DNA from: CAZAMP01 sp964486455
GTDB lineage: Bacteria; Eisenbacteria; RBG-16-71-46; CAZAMP01
Length of the DNA: 64,000 nt
Direction of reading: 5' to 3'
NCBI GenBank assembly: GCA_964486455.1
Contig: CAZAMP010000010.1
Span: 35,486-99,485 of the forward strand
This document shows positions 49,803-59,566 of this stretch, in pieces (positions within the stretch are counted from its first letter, which is position 1; each line of letters opens with the position of its first letter). The translations under genes and the position numbers were made by a program. The notes below the pieces were generated by a model. The model saw nothing but the letters and a program-made list of their open reading frames with translations. It had not been told where the DNA came from and searched no databases.

Positions 49803-50993
49803 TTGGCCCGTATCGGAATGATCCTGGAGAACGACTACCCGCCCGATATCCGCCTCGAAAAGGAGGCGGACGCGCTCACTCGGGCCGGACATTCTGTCCA
49901 TCTCCTTGCACTTGATTTCGATAGGCGTCCACGGACCGAAGCCGTGCACGACTTCACACTGCATCGGATCGGAATCAGCCGCACGCTTCACAACAAGCTT
50001 CACCCGACGCTTCTCGCGTTGCCGTTCTATCGCGGGCTGTGGCGGAGTTGGATCGACCGATATATTCGTGAGGTCAAGCCGGAGATCCTGACCGTGCATG
50101 ATCTTCCCCTTGCGGGCGTCGGTCTATCGGCGGGTCGGCGGGTCGGCATTCCGGTCGTGCTGGACCTGCACGAAAACTTTCCCGCCGCGATCGAGAGCTG
50201 GGGGTTCGATCGCGGATTCCTCGGCCGGATCTTCTACGACCTCGCGCGCTGGCGGAGATACGAGCGCGAGGCGACCCGGGCGGCGGCGGGCGTCATCGTC
50301 GTCGTGGATGAGGCCGTGGACAGGCTTCACGACTATGGGCTGCCATCGGAACGGATCGAGGTCATCATGAACACGGAACGTTCCGGGTTCGGCGCTTCCG
50401 CCCGGCCGGTTGACCCGGGCGGCGACCTTCCGCTTCGCCTGCTCTACATCGGAGGGCTGGGACCTCATAGGGGTCTAGAGACGGCGATCCGGGGCGTGGC
50501 CCGGATGCCCTCGTCGGACGCCGCCGTTTTGCGTCTCGTCGGTGACGGACGCATCCGGCCCAGGCTGGAGGCGCTCGTTCGGACGCTCGGCGTTTCGGAT
50601 CGAGTGACCTTCGCGGGGTGGGTGCCGTCGGATGCCGTCGCGTCCGAAATCGCCGCGTCTCACGTCGGTCTTGTGCCGCACGCGCGGAGCGATCACACGG
50701 AGACGACCATCCCGCACAAGCTTTTTCAGTACATGACGCTAGGCCGTCCCGTTCTGGTCTCCGACTGCAGGCCGCTCGCGCGCGTGGTGAGTGAGGCGGC
50801 ATGCGGTTTCGTCCACGCGTCGGGCGACGACGCGATGTTCGCGGCGCGACTCGAAGAGCTGATGGATCCCGCCATACGACGCGATCTGGGCGAAGCCGGC
50901 CGCCGCGCCACTCGGGGGAGCCGCAACTGGGAGGCGGAGGGGGAGCGACTCGTGACGTTCTACGACAGAATGTTGGCGGCGCGCCGGGCGTGA
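49803..50993 (+). CDS. GT4 family glycosyltransferase
   Basis: A 396-residue GT-B enzyme. N-terminal ARIGMILENDYPPDIRLEKEADAL, then DILTVHDLPL-like and VVLDLHENFPAA; the donor domain has LRLLYIGGLGPHRGLETAI and HTETTIPHKLFQYMTLGRPVLVSDCRPLARVV. The DLHENFP and IPHKLFQYM motifs mark a GT4 subgroup common in capsule and O-antigen clusters. I start at the TTG at 49803 with GGAGG 4 nt upstream; an ATG six codons on is possible. The flippase gene overlaps the end (GTGA), so these are a pair. Confidence 0.86.
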   Translation: MARIGMILENDYPPDIRLEKEADALTRAGHSVHLLALDFDRRPRTEAVHDFTLHRIGISRTLHNKLHPTLLALPFYRGLWRSWIDRYIREVKPEILTVHDLPLAGVGLSAGRRVGIPVVLDLHENFPAAIESWGFDRGFLGRIFYDLARWRRYEREATRAAAGVIVVVDEAVDRLHDYGLPSERIEVIMNTERSGFGASARPVDPGGDLPLRLLYIGGLGPHRGLETAIRGVARMPSSDAAVLRLVGDGRIRPRLEALVRTLGVSDRVTFAGWVPSDAVASEIAASHVGLVPHARSDHTETTIPHKLFQYMTLGRPVLVSDCRPLARVVSEAACGFVHASGDDAMFAARLEELMDPAIRRDLGEAGRRATRGSRNWEAEGERLVTFYDRMLAARRA

Positions 50994-52441
50994 GCGGGGA
51001 CGCGCGCGTCGCGCTTTTCGGTCATCTCGGCCGTCACGTCGCGATCTACGCGCTCGGCGACCTCGCCGTCCGAGCCACCGGGTTTCTGCTGATCCCGCTC
51101 TACACGCGCCGCCTGCCGCTCGAAGCGTTCGGCATCCTGGGGATCATTCAGATCATCGAAGCCGGCCTCGTTCTCGTGCTGAACATGGGGATGTCGACGG
51201 CGATCATGCGCCGGGTTCGCGAGGGGGGCGCGAACCTGCGCGAAGACGTGTTCTCGACCGCGGTCGTTCTGTGCGCGGTGGCGGCACTCCTTCTCGGCAC
51301 GCTCGCCGTTCTGGCACCGAGCGTCACGCCCCTGATCTTCGGCGACTCGCTCTCGCCCGGGCTCTTTCGTTGGGTTCTCGTCGGCATTCTGTTTTCGACG
51401 CTCAAGCTCTTCATCGTCTCGCTGCTGCGCGCCGAGCGGCGCCCCGTTCCGTACGTCGGGTTCAACATCGCCCACTTCGTGGCGATCATGGGTCTCAACA
51501 TCGTGCTCATCGCGGGACTGGGCTACGGGCTGCGGGGGGCGATATGGGGAAACGCCACGGCGGCGCTCATCGTGGTGCTCGCGATGACGCCGCTCATCCT
51601 GAGACGGATACGCCCCGGGTGGCGGCCGGGCGTCGTGAAGGAGCTTCTGGTATATGGTCTGCCGCTCATGCCGGGCATGCTCGCCATGTGGGTCGTGGCC
51701 ATGTCGAACCGTTTCTTCATCCAACACCACCATGGGCCCGAAGCGGTGGGGCTCTATACGCTGGGATTCCGGATAGCGCTCGTTCTCCAGATTGCCGTCG
51801 TCACGCCGTTTCGCACCGCGTGGCTTCCCATCATGTTTTCGCTGGAAGACAAGCCGGACGCGCGGACCATCTACAGTCTGGTCTTGACCTACTTCGTCGG
51901 TGTCGGAACGTTCGCGGCGCTGGCCATCGCGCTCATGGCGCCGGAGGTCGTGGCGGTACTCGCCCCGGTCGAGTATGCCTCGGCCGCGTCGGTCGCACCG
52001 CTTCTCGTGCTCGCCTACCTCATCTACGGAATCTACTTCCTCCTCGACAACGGGCTCCTGTTGAGCGGGCGCACGCGTCTGTACCCGGTCGTTGCGGGTA
52101 CGGCCGCGGCGGTGAATATCGGTCTTAGCATGCTCCTCGTTCCGACGGTCGGAATCCTGGGCGCGGCGATCGGGTCCGTGTTGTCGTATCTTCTTTTGGC
52201 GATCGTGATGGGACGGGTCTCACGCCTCGCCTACCCGATTCCCTACGAGTTCGGGCGGGCGGCGATTCCACTGCTCGTCGGCGCGGCTCTCTATGGGATC
52301 GGTTCAGGCGCGGCTCCGCATCTCGTCGGATTCGGGCTCGGGGTCAAGCTCATCTGCCTCGCGGCCTATCCGGGGCTGCTTCTCGCCGCCGGCTATTTCA
52401 AGCGATCGGAGCGTCGGAAGATCCTCTCGCTCTTCCGGTGA
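50990..52441 (+). CDS. Polysaccharide flippase, Wzx-like
   Basis: A 483-residue membrane protein with about 14 helices, of the polysaccharide-transport branch of the MOP superfamily. FGHLGRHVAIYALGDLAVRATGFLLIPLYTRRLPLEAFGILGI is the typical opening, and LMPGMLAMWVVAMSNRFFIQHHHGPEAVGLYTLGFRI lies at the family's second conserved site. It would flip undecaprenyl-linked oligosaccharide across the inner membrane. GTG at 50990 overlaps the GT4 stop. No Wzy polymerase or chain-length regulator is visible; the large YfhO-type protein follows. Confidence 0.87.
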   Translation: MSGDARVALFGHLGRHVAIYALGDLAVRATGFLLIPLYTRRLPLEAFGILGIIQIIEAGLVLVLNMGMSTAIMRRVREGGANLREDVFSTAVVLCAVAALLLGTLAVLAPSVTPLIFGDSLSPGLFRWVLVGILFSTLKLFIVSLLRAERRPVPYVGFNIAHFVAIMGLNIVLIAGLGYGLRGAIWGNATAALIVVLAMTPLILRRIRPGWRPGVVKELLVYGLPLMPGMLAMWVVAMSNRFFIQHHHGPEAVGLYTLGFRIALVLQIAVVTPFRTAWLPIMFSLEDKPDARTIYSLVLTYFVGVGTFAALAIALMAPEVVAVLAPVEYASAASVAPLLVLAYLIYGIYFLLDNGLLLSGRTRLYPVVAGTAAAVNIGLSMLLVPTVGILGAAIGSVLSYLLLAIVMGRVSRLAYPIPYEFGRAAIPLLVGAALYGIGSGAAPHLVGFGLGVKLICLAAYPGLLLAAGYFKRSERRKILSLFR

Positions 52442-52514
52442 TCGGTCGGCCGATGAGTTGCCGCGTTTCATGTGATCTGCTACCTTGCGGCGCCCGGACA
52501 ACGAGGGGGCTCGT

Positions 52515-55028
52515 GTGAAACGTAAGCCGAGGAAGACGGATCCTCGTCCCGCTGTGGAAAACCCATCCGCCGGATCGGGGTCTCGACTCGCTTCGCTCGC
52601 TCCGATCGGCGCGATTCTCTGTCTGCTCCTGCTGTTCTACTCGTCCATGGTGTTCGACGGACACGAGCCGTTCTCGGCCGATACCGGCGCGTCCGAAGCC
52701 TACGCGAGATGGGCCGACGAGAGCCGTGAGCAATCCGGGCGCGTCCCGCTCTGGTATCCGGACATCTATCTCGGGATGCCCTCCTACGCGAGCTTCATCT
52801 ACACGCCGGCGAGCCCGATGTCGTGGATTCATCGGGCCTTTGATCTCAACCGGGGTACCCGCTACGTGTTGTGGTTGTTCATCGGCGGCACGTCGCTTTT
52901 CTTGCTCCTCAGGCGGCGCGGGGCGTCGGTCATGGCCTCGCTCCTCGGCGCGCTCACGTTCGTGTTCACTCCGTACTTCCTGGGCTCGATCAGCGCGGGG
53001 CACAGCTCGAAGCTCATGGCGCTCGCGTTCGCGCCGATGGTGTTTCTCGCCGTCGACTATCTGCTGGACCGCGGGTCGATCCTGGCCGTCGGGCTGGCCG
53101 CGTGGGCGGTGGCCCTGCAGCTCTGGGCAAACCATCCCCAGATCGTCTTCTACACGTGGCTTCTACTCGGTCCGTACATCCTCGTCTGGTTCTGGAAGGA
53201 GGGGCGCGGGAAACGCGCGTCGCGTTTCATCGCGATCGGCGTGGCGCTCACGCTCGCGGCGCTCATGGTCACGCTTCCGTATCTTCCGATCATGGACTAC
53301 ACGTCGCACTCCACACGCGGGGCGGCCAGCGTTCTGCAAGGCCAGGCGGGGAGCGGTACGCAGGACTGGGGCTACGCGACCATGTGGTCGTTCCACCCGG
53401 TCGAGCTCGTCTCGTTCCTCTTTCCGTCCTTCTACGGACTGGAAGGCGCGAGCTACTGGGGCAAGATGCCCATGACGCAGTCCACGCACGCCATCGGAAT
53501 CGTCCCGCTCGTCTTTGCGATCATGGGGATGTGGCTGGCGAAGGGGTGGCGGCGCGTGTTCCTCATCGCGGCGTCGATCGCGCTTCTCGTGATCGGATTC
53601 GGGAAGCACGTCCCTGTTCTCTTCGGACCGATCTATCACCTCGTTCCGCTCTTCGACCGTTTCCGTGTGCCTTCGATGATCTACTCGCTGTTGCCGCTGG
53701 TGGCGGCAATGGCGATGGTCGTTGCCCTGGATCGGGTGGCGATCGCCCTGAAGGATGACGAGGCGCGCGGGCGGGTCGAGCGGTTTCTTCTCATCGCTAC
53801 CGCGGGATTCGGAGCCTTCTTCGTGATCGGGTTGCTCGGACTTGCCGGGTTGGGAGAGGGACTCGGAGATTCGGGTTGGTTTCAGAGCGCGCGAGAGAAG
53901 CTGGCGGGAGCGACGGACCCGGCCATGCGCGAGACGCGCCATGGCTTGCTCTTTGGTGACATGGCGCGCTCCGCGTTTCTAGCCGCGGCCGCGGCGGGCA
54001 TCGGCTGGTTGCGGCTCCGGCGTCGCGTTCCGACGAACGCGTTCTGGATCGTCGTGACACTTCTCCTCGTGGTCGATCTCTTCACGATCGATCGCGCCTT
54101 CTACAACCCGGTACCGAAGTCGCGAATCCAGCGAGCGATGGGCGTCGAGCCGACCATCAGTCGTGAGATACTCGCCGGCGGAACGCCGGTGCGGGTCCTT
54201 CCGCTGGATATCGGGGTCCAGTCGGGCGGGATCGCCATGACGATGCAAGAGACGAATGACTACGGTCTGGCCGGCATTCAGTCCACGGGCGGCTATCATC
54301 CAGCGGGGCTTCGGCGCGTGAAGGACTTCGTGCTCTCCGGTGTCTGGCGAAACCCGGCGGTCTGGGAGGCGATCGACATTGGTTTCGTCACCTCGCCGAT
54401 CGACGCCGGCTACGTGACGGTGCCGGGGGATCTCCGGCACGTGGAAGCGCCGCCCGGGCTGCCGCCAGGGCTCACGGAGGTCGCACGAATTTCCTCAGGC
54501 CGACGCGAGACGATTCTCTACCGCCATCTGCGCTCGCTCGGACGCGCCTACATGGTTCCGCGGTCGCGCGTAGTCAGTGATCCGATCGCCCGGCTGACGG
54601 CGCTCGGATCTCACGACTTCGCGCCCGATCGCGAGGTCATCCTCGACGCGGCGGTCGGCGCCGACGCGCCGGATACCGCCGCATGGCAGGGTCACGCCGC
54701 GCTCGTGACGTATGCCGACGACCTTATCGAAGTTGACGTCGATGGAGGCGGTGGGTATCTCGTCATCGCCGACGCATACTACCCGGACTGGCGTGCCGAC
54801 GTTGACGGACGGGAGGCGGAGGTTCACGCCGCCAATCACGTGACCCGATGCGTGGCGGTCCCGCCGGGGGCGCATCGCGTGACGCTCCGGTTCGTGGATG
54901 ACGCCTACGGGCGAGGGCGGATACTCAATGGTGTGGGACGACTCCTGGCGCTCGGTCTCATCGTGTTCGGCCTCGTGCTTTCCGCGCGCCGGAATCGTCG
55001 TGTCCAGGGAGAGCAATCGCTGGCATGA
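52515..55028 (+). CDS. YfhO-type large membrane protein
   Basis: An 837-residue polytopic protein with about 12-13 helices and a C-terminal beta-rich domain. FSADTGASEAYARWADESREQSGRVPLWYPDIYLGMPSYASF is the YfhO-family first loop with conserved acidic, Trp and Tyr residues. The end, GGYLVIADAYYPDWRADVDGREAEVHAANHVTRCVAVPPGAHRVTLRFVD, is the family's C-terminal domain. YfhO proteins are GT-C-like and in Firmicutes help glycosylate lipoteichoic acid; the substrate in a diderm is unknown. GTG at 52515 with AGGGGG 5 nt upstream. Overlaps rsmI by ATGA. Confidence 0.82.
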   Translation: MKRKPRKTDPRPAVENPSAGSGSRLASLAPIGAILCLLLLFYSSMVFDGHEPFSADTGASEAYARWADESREQSGRVPLWYPDIYLGMPSYASFIYTPASPMSWIHRAFDLNRGTRYVLWLFIGGTSLFLLLRRRGASVMASLLGALTFVFTPYFLGSISAGHSSKLMALAFAPMVFLAVDYLLDRGSILAVGLAAWAVALQLWANHPQIVFYTWLLLGPYILVWFWKEGRGKRASRFIAIGVALTLAALMVTLPYLPIMDYTSHSTRGAASVLQGQAGSGTQDWGYATMWSFHPVELVSFLFPSFYGLEGASYWGKMPMTQSTHAIGIVPLVFAIMGMWLAKGWRRVFLIAASIALLVIGFGKHVPVLFGPIYHLVPLFDRFRVPSMIYSLLPLVAAMAMVVALDRVAIALKDDEARGRVERFLLIATAGFGAFFVIGLLGLAGLGEGLGDSGWFQSAREKLAGATDPAMRETRHGLLFGDMARSAFLAAAAAGIGWLRLRRRVPTNAFWIVVTLLLVVDLFTIDRAFYNPVPKSRIQRAMGVEPTISREILAGGTPVRVLPLDIGVQSGGIAMTMQETNDYGLAGIQSTGGYHPAGLRRVKDFVLSGVWRNPAVWEAIDIGFVTSPIDAGYVTVPGDLRHVEAPPGLPPGLTEVARISSGRRETILYRHLRSLGRAYMVPRSRVVSDPIARLTALGSHDFAPDREVILDAAVGADAPDTAAWQGHAALVTYADDLIEVDVDGGGGYLVIADAYYPDWRADVDGREAEVHAANHVTRCVAVPPGAHRVTLRFVDDAYGRGRILNGVGRLLALGLIVFGLVLSARRNRRVQGEQSLA

Positions 55029-55888
55029 TGGACGAGAGCGGCGTCGGTACTCTGTATCTCGTGGCGACCCCGATCGGTAATCTGGACGATCTGTCGGCGC
55101 GTGCGGTACGGGTGTTGGGGGAGGCGGATCGTGTCCTCTGCGAGGACACACGTCGGACCGGTCGCCTGCTCTCGAGAATTGGCATCAAGGCGCGTCTCGA
55201 GAGTCATCACGAGCACAACGAGCGCGCACGCGTTCCGAAGCTGGTCGACGCACTGGTCGCGGGCGCGACGATCGCGCTCGTGACCGATGCCGGCACACCG
55301 TGCGTCAGCGATCCGGGGTTCCGTCTGGTTCGTGGCGCGGCGCGCGCCGGGGTGCGGATCGTTCCGGTGCCCGGACCATCGGCGGTACTCGCGGCGTTGG
55401 CCGTGTCGGGGCTGCCGACCGATCGGTTCTTCTTTCTGGGATACCTCCCGACGCGGTCCGGCCGCCGGCGGGAGGCTATTCGCGAGATCGCGTCACTACG
55501 CGCGACGCTCGTCATCTATGAAGCGCCCCATCGGATCACGAAGACGCTCGCGGCGCTGCTCGAAGGGCTCGGTGACCGCGACGCGGTGCTCTGCCGTGAG
55601 CTCACCAAGCTCCACGAGGAGATCGCGCGCGGAACGCTGAGTGAACTCGAGCGCGCGTGTGAGGCTACATCACAACGCGGTGAGATAACGCTGGTGGTCG
55701 ACGGACATCGGGCGGATACGCGGGAGGACGATCCCGAGCCGTTCACGGGGGAGGCCAAGGCCGCCTACGAGAGGCATCTCGCGGACGGACTCCCACCCGA
55801 TGAGGCCGCGTCGCGCACCCGCGAGATATTCGGTGGGACGGCGAAACGCCGACGAGGCGGATCCCGCACGAGGGATGGAGAAGCATGA
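55025..55888 (+). CDS. rsmI: 16S rRNA (cytidine-1402-2'-O)-methyltransferase
   Basis: A 287-residue RsmI of the tetrapyrrole-methylase fold, which methylates the ribose of C1402 in the decoding centre of 16S rRNA. Motifs are GTLYLVATPIGNLDD, VLCEDTRRTGRLL, ALVTDAGTPCVSDPGFRLVR, VPGPSAVLAALAVSGLPTD and FFFLGYLPTRSGRR. Length is standard. It overlaps the YfhO-like gene by ATGA and the next gene by ATGA, so it is placed inside a run of unrelated membrane genes. Confidence 0.95.
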   Translation: MMDESGVGTLYLVATPIGNLDDLSARAVRVLGEADRVLCEDTRRTGRLLSRIGIKARLESHHEHNERARVPKLVDALVAGATIALVTDAGTPCVSDPGFRLVRGAARAGVRIVPVPGPSAVLAALAVSGLPTDRFFFLGYLPTRSGRRREAIREIASLRATLVIYEAPHRITKTLAALLEGLGDRDAVLCRELTKLHEEIARGTLSELERACEATSQRGEITLVVDGHRADTREDDPEPFTGEAKAAYERHLADGLPPDEAASRTREIFGGTAKRRRGGSRTRDGEA

Positions 55889-56469
55889 AACTCGACGTCA
55901 AAGACAGGGCACGCGCTACGCTCGATCCCGTGGTGGGATTCATGGACTCGACCGGGATCCACCCGAATCTCCTCACCGCACTCGGGCTGGTCTTCGCGAT
56001 CATCGCGGGATTCAGCATGGCGGCCGGTCGGATTCGGGAAGGCGCCATCTGGCTCGTGATCTCCGGCATCTTCGACATGCTCGACGGGCAGGTGGCAAGG
56101 CGCCGCGGGATGTCGAGCCGCCGGGGGGCGCTCCTCGATTCGACCCTCGATCGCTACGCCGAGGGCGCGGTCTTCCTCGGGCTCACGTGGTTCTACGCAC
56201 ATCGACCGGGGGCCGATTGGACGCTGGTCGCGCTCGTGCTGGTGATCGTCGGGTCGCTCCTCGTGAGCTACGTTCGGGCGCGCGGTGAGGGGCTCGGGGC
56301 GACGTGCTTGGTCGGGTGGATGGAGCGGCCTGAGCGGTTGGTCGTGATGATCATCGCCTGCCTGATCGGGCCGGCGGTGTTGCCGTTCTTTCTCTGGATC
56401 CTCGCGATCCTTTCGCACGTCACCGTGGTCCAGCGCATCGTTCACGTGTACGGGGAGCTGAAGGAGTAG
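55885..56469 (+). CDS. CDP-alcohol phosphatidyltransferase
   Basis: A 194-residue membrane enzyme with the metal-binding motif D-G-x2-A-R-x8-G-x3-D-x3-D, visible as FDMLDGQVARRRGMSSRRGALLDSTLDRYAEG. About five to six helices. It transfers a phosphoalcohol from CDP-diacylglycerol or CDP-alcohol. FMDSTGIHPNLLTALGLVFA and the YVRARGEGLG segment resemble the phosphatidylinositol-phosphate/phosphatidylglycerol-type group, but the acceptor cannot be fixed. Overlaps rsmI by 4 nt; tmk follows after 6 bp. Confidence 0.88.
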   Translation: MKLDVKDRARATLDPVVGFMDSTGIHPNLLTALGLVFAIIAGFSMAAGRIREGAIWLVISGIFDMLDGQVARRRGMSSRRGALLDSTLDRYAEGAVFLGLTWFYAHRPGADWTLVALVLVIVGSLLVSYVRARGEGLGATCLVGWMERPERLVVMIIACLIGPAVLPFFLWILAILSHVTVVQRIVHVYGELKE

Positions 56470-56475
56470 TCGGAC

Positions 56476-57099
56476 GTGTCCACGGGGTGCTTCATTTCGT
56501 TCGAGGGGGGCGAGGGATCGGGGAAGACCACCCAGATCGAGCTTCTCGAAGCCGAGCTCGTATCACGCGGCATCCGCACCGTCGTCCTGAGGGAACCGGG
56601 CGGAACAGCCGCAGGTGAGCCGATCCGAAGGATCCTCCTGAGTCGGGAAGAGGGACCGCGATCCGGTCGGGCGGAGCTTCTCCTCTATCTCGCGTCCCGA
56701 GCCGAGCTGACCGAGACGGTGATCCGGCCAGCGCTGGATGATGGCCGGGTCGTGCTCTGTGATCGATTCATCGACGCGAGCGTTGCCTATCAGGGTGCCG
56801 GACGCGGGCTCGGCATGGACCTCGTGAGAGAGCTCAATCGGTTCGCCACGGGTGGGCTCGTCCCCGATATCACATTCATCTTCGACATCGACCCCGCGAC
56901 CGGTCTGGCGCGGGCCGCCGGCCGCAGCCGGCCCGATCGCTTGGAGGCCGAGGCGCTCGGCTTCCACGTGCGGGTCCGGGATGCCTATCGCGAGATCGCG
57001 ACGGAGGAGCGCGTCGTTCTCCTCGACGCCACGCGACCCCGGGAAGAGCTTGCCCGCGACGTGCTGAATCGAACGCTCGTTCGGTTGCCTTCGGCCTGA
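56476..57099 (+). CDS. tmk: Thymidylate kinase
   Basis: A 207-residue dTMP kinase, which makes dTDP for DNA synthesis. P-loop FEGGEGSGKTTQ (11-19), LREPGGT (the DR/EPGGT substrate motif), LLLYLASRAEL, VLCDRFIDASVAYQGAGRGL (DRF motif) and the lid-like RAAGRSRPDRLE. GTG start; the binding site is GAAGGAG 10-15 nt upstream. Sequence is standard for the family. Confidence 0.94.
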   Translation: MSTGCFISFEGGEGSGKTTQIELLEAELVSRGIRTVVLREPGGTAAGEPIRRILLSREEGPRSGRAELLLYLASRAELTETVIRPALDDGRVVLCDRFIDASVAYQGAGRGLGMDLVRELNRFATGGLVPDITFIFDIDPATGLARAAGRSRPDRLEAEALGFHVRVRDAYREIATEERVVLLDATRPREELARDVLNRTLVRLPSA

Positions 57100-57195
57100 A
57101 AGATCGCCGGCGGGTTGAAAGCGACCGAATAGAACTTCTTCTACCGCAATATCTTGGCCTGGACATGCTCCCCGGGCCGTTCTACCTAGTGTTTT

Positions 57196-57204
57196 TGCTA
57201 TAAT
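57196..57204 (+). promoter_or_regulatory. Extended -10 promoter for ctpA
   Basis: TGC-TATAAT: a perfect -10 with the TGn extension; the -35 region at the right distance is poor (GCCGTT). Start near 57211, 30 nt before the GTG at 57242. Confidence 0.45.
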
Positions 57205-57241
57205 ACCGCTAAAGGCAACGTCCCCGCTACCGGAGCATCCC

Positions 57242-58732
57242 GTGAAGCAGCACTTGCTCAACATCATGATCACGGCCGCGATTGTCGCCCTCTCGCTACC
57301 CCCCGTGGCCCGTTGCGAAGATCCTCCACCGTCCGACGACGTTACGGCGACTCAGAAGCTCTACCTCTTCTTCGAAACGCTGGAGCGGATCCAGGACTTC
57401 TACGTCGAACCGATGACGACCGAGGAGCTGATCGATCTCGCGATCGCGGGGATGATGGACGGACTCGATGATCACTCGCGCTTCATGGACACGGATGCGT
57501 ACGAATCGCTACGCTCGGTCACCCAGGGTACGTTCTGCGGGATCGGCGTTGTGGTCGCGATCCGTGGGGAGTGCCCTACCATCGTGAGCCTGATCGACCA
57601 CGCTCCGGCCGGTCAGGCGGGAATCCGTCCCGGCGATCGCATCGTGGCTGTTGATTCGGTCGTAACCCGCGATTCCGGCCTGGATGATGTCGTGAAGCTC
57701 CTTCGTGGCGTTCCCGGAACGGAGGTCGAGCTGACGATCGAACGCGGAGACTCGAATGCGCAGGTGCGCGTGCCCGTCGTCCGCGAGAAGATCGAAGTGA
57801 CCAGTGTCATCGGCCCCCTCCATTTCACCGATGACATTGCCTACATTCGGATCAGCCGGTTCACGGAGTCCACCGGACACGATTTCGCCGCCGCCCTCGA
57901 CCAGGTTCGAAGCGGCCCGGCATCGGCGCTCATCTTGGACCTCCGCGGAAACCCGGGCGGGCTGCTGTCGCAAGCCGTGCAGGTCGCGGATATCTTCGTC
58001 GATCCGGGGGAGGTCATCGTCGAGGTGCGCAGCCGCACGCCGACGGACAACCGGGTCTTTCATGCCAGCTCACGCCCCAAGTGGACGGCTCCGCTCGTCG
58101 TCATGGTGGATGGTGGAAGTGCGAGCGCCGCCGAGATCGTCGCCGGCGCCGTCCAGGATCATGAACGCGGCATACTGGTCGGCGCCCGGACCTTCGGGAA
58201 GGGAACCGTTCAATCCATTTTCTCGCTCGAGTCGGAACACGCCGTAAAGCTCACTACCGCCGCCTACTACACCCCACATGGCCGGAGCGTCGAGATGCTG
58301 CCGGACGTGACGCCGAGCGGAGAATCGCCGGCGGCGTCGGACAGCGCCTGCGGGATTCTTCCGGACCTGACCGTCCAGGCTTCCGATCTGGACAGCCTTG
58401 CCCTCTCGCTCATCAACGCCGGGCTCATCAGCGACTTCGTCACCCATCACCGCGCCCTCGTCGCGCTGGACTTGTCGGCCCCCCTCGGCGACGATTATAT
58501 TCGTCAGTTCCGAGACTACGTGACGTCTAGAGGCGATCTGGAGGTGCCGTACGACGGCTCCGAGGCCATCGAGCTGGCCATTCGCGAGACGATCGCGATG
58601 GAGCTCGGCGGCGAGGAAGCCGCGCTGAGGGTTCGTCTCACTCGGGACCGGCAGTTTCTGAAGGCGTGCGAAGCGCTCGTGATGGCCCGTGACACGGTTG
58701 CCGCCGCGGATGGGCTGATCGGCTCGCACTGA
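57242..58732 (+). CDS. C-terminal processing peptidase, S41 family
   Basis: A 496-residue exported protease of the CtpA/Prc type. The signal runs MKQHLLNIMITAAIVALSLP. Residues ~85-170 contain a PDZ domain (GIGVVVAIRG... AGQAGIRPGDRIVAVDSV). The catalytic region has ALILDLRGNPGGLLSQAV, the Ser motif GGSASAAEIVAG (291-302) and Lys320 in TFGKGTVQ, forming the Ser-Lys dyad. It should cleave C-termini of periplasmic or envelope proteins. The last ~110 residues are helical. GTG start; it has its own promoter. Confidence 0.93.
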   Translation: MKQHLLNIMITAAIVALSLPPVARCEDPPPSDDVTATQKLYLFFETLERIQDFYVEPMTTEELIDLAIAGMMDGLDDHSRFMDTDAYESLRSVTQGTFCGIGVVVAIRGECPTIVSLIDHAPAGQAGIRPGDRIVAVDSVVTRDSGLDDVVKLLRGVPGTEVELTIERGDSNAQVRVPVVREKIEVTSVIGPLHFTDDIAYIRISRFTESTGHDFAAALDQVRSGPASALILDLRGNPGGLLSQAVQVADIFVDPGEVIVEVRSRTPTDNRVFHASSRPKWTAPLVVMVDGGSASAAEIVAGAVQDHERGILVGARTFGKGTVQSIFSLESEHAVKLTTAAYYTPHGRSVEMLPDVTPSGESPAASDSACGILPDLTVQASDLDSLALSLINAGLISDFVTHHRALVALDLSAPLGDDYIRQFRDYVTSRGDLEVPYDGSEAIELAIRETIAMELGGEEAALRVRLTRDRQFLKACEALVMARDTVAAADGLIGSH

Positions 58733-58789
58733 CCCCTCGCTTCGGCCGGACAGAATCCCGCGTCTTCACACTGAACGCTTTCACTCGGG

Positions 58790-59566
58790 ATGGCGACGAT
58801 GGATACCCCACGACTCCGGCAACTACTGAAGGCCGTCCNNNNNNNNNNNNNNNNNNNNNNNNNNNNNNNNNNNNNNNNNNNNNNNNNNNNNNNNNNNNNN
58901 NNNNNNNNNNNNNNNNNNNNNNNNNNNNNNNNNNNNNNCCGATGCGGTTTTCCCGAGGTGGTCTACTGCGCCGGGAAGACCCACGAACAGGTCCTCGCAA
59001 TCGCCGACACCCTGCTGGCGACATCGGACCGCGTTCTGCTTACGCGGGCGGACCCCGACCTGCTCGCCGCGCTCTTGGATCGCTTTCCGGACGGAATCAC
59101 TCACCAGGCGGCCCGGGCCTTCACCGTTGATCGCAAGCCCGTCTCGAAACGCGGTCTCGTGGCCGTGTTGTGCGCGGGCACCAGCGACGTGCCCGTTGCC
59201 GAGGAGGGTGCCGTCACCGCCGAGGCGCTGGGGAGCCGCGTGGAGCGCATCTACGATGTCGGCGTCGCCGGGCTCCACCGGTTGCTTGAACACAGCGAGA
59301 CGCTACGGTCCGCGCGTGTTCTCGTCGTCGTCGCCGGAATGGAAGGCGCGCTCGCAAGCGTGGTCGGCGGATTGGTGGACCGGCCGGTGATCGCGGTCCC
59401 GACGAGCGTCGGCTACGGGGCGTCGTTCGGCGGGCTCGCCGCTCTGCTCGCGATGCTGAACGGCTGTGCGTCTGGAGTGACGGTCGTCAACATCGACAAC
59501 GGCTTCGGGGCCGGCTACGCGGCGGCGACCATCAACCGCCTGCCCGATGACGTGGAGGAAGAGTGA
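58790..59566 (+). CDS. larB: LarB, nickel-pincer cofactor carboxylase (interrupted by gap)
   Basis: LarB carboxylates and hydrolyses nicotinic acid adenine dinucleotide in the first step of nickel-pincer nucleotide synthesis. Seen after the gap: GFPEVVYCAGKTHEQVLAIA, a GTSDVPVAEEGAVTAEALG motif and GASFGGLAALLAMLNGCASGVTVVNIDNGFGAGYAAATINR, all canonical. The 100 N at 58839-58938 fall where a typical LarB has about 35 residues that contain DHHRALR-like sequence. Frame continues over the N run, but the real gap length is unknown. The start (58790 or 58799) is uncertain. larC overlaps by one base. Confidence 0.9.
   Translation: MATMDTPRLRQLLKAVXXXXXXXXXXXXXXXXXXXXXXXXXXXXXXXXXXRCGFPEVVYCAGKTHEQVLAIADTLLATSDRVLLTRADPDLLAALLDRFPDGITHQAARAFTVDRKPVSKRGLVAVLCAGTSDVPVAEEGAVTAEALGSRVERIYDVGVAGLHRLLEHSETLRSARVLVVVAGMEGALASVVGGLVDRPVIAVPTSVGYGASFGGLAALLAMLNGCASGVTVVNIDNGFGAGYAAATINRLPDDVEEE
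58839..58938. other. Assembly gap of 100 N
   Basis: Exactly 100 unknown bases, the conventional filler for a scaffold gap of unknown size. It interrupts larB near its N-terminus; the true length may differ. Confidence 0.98.
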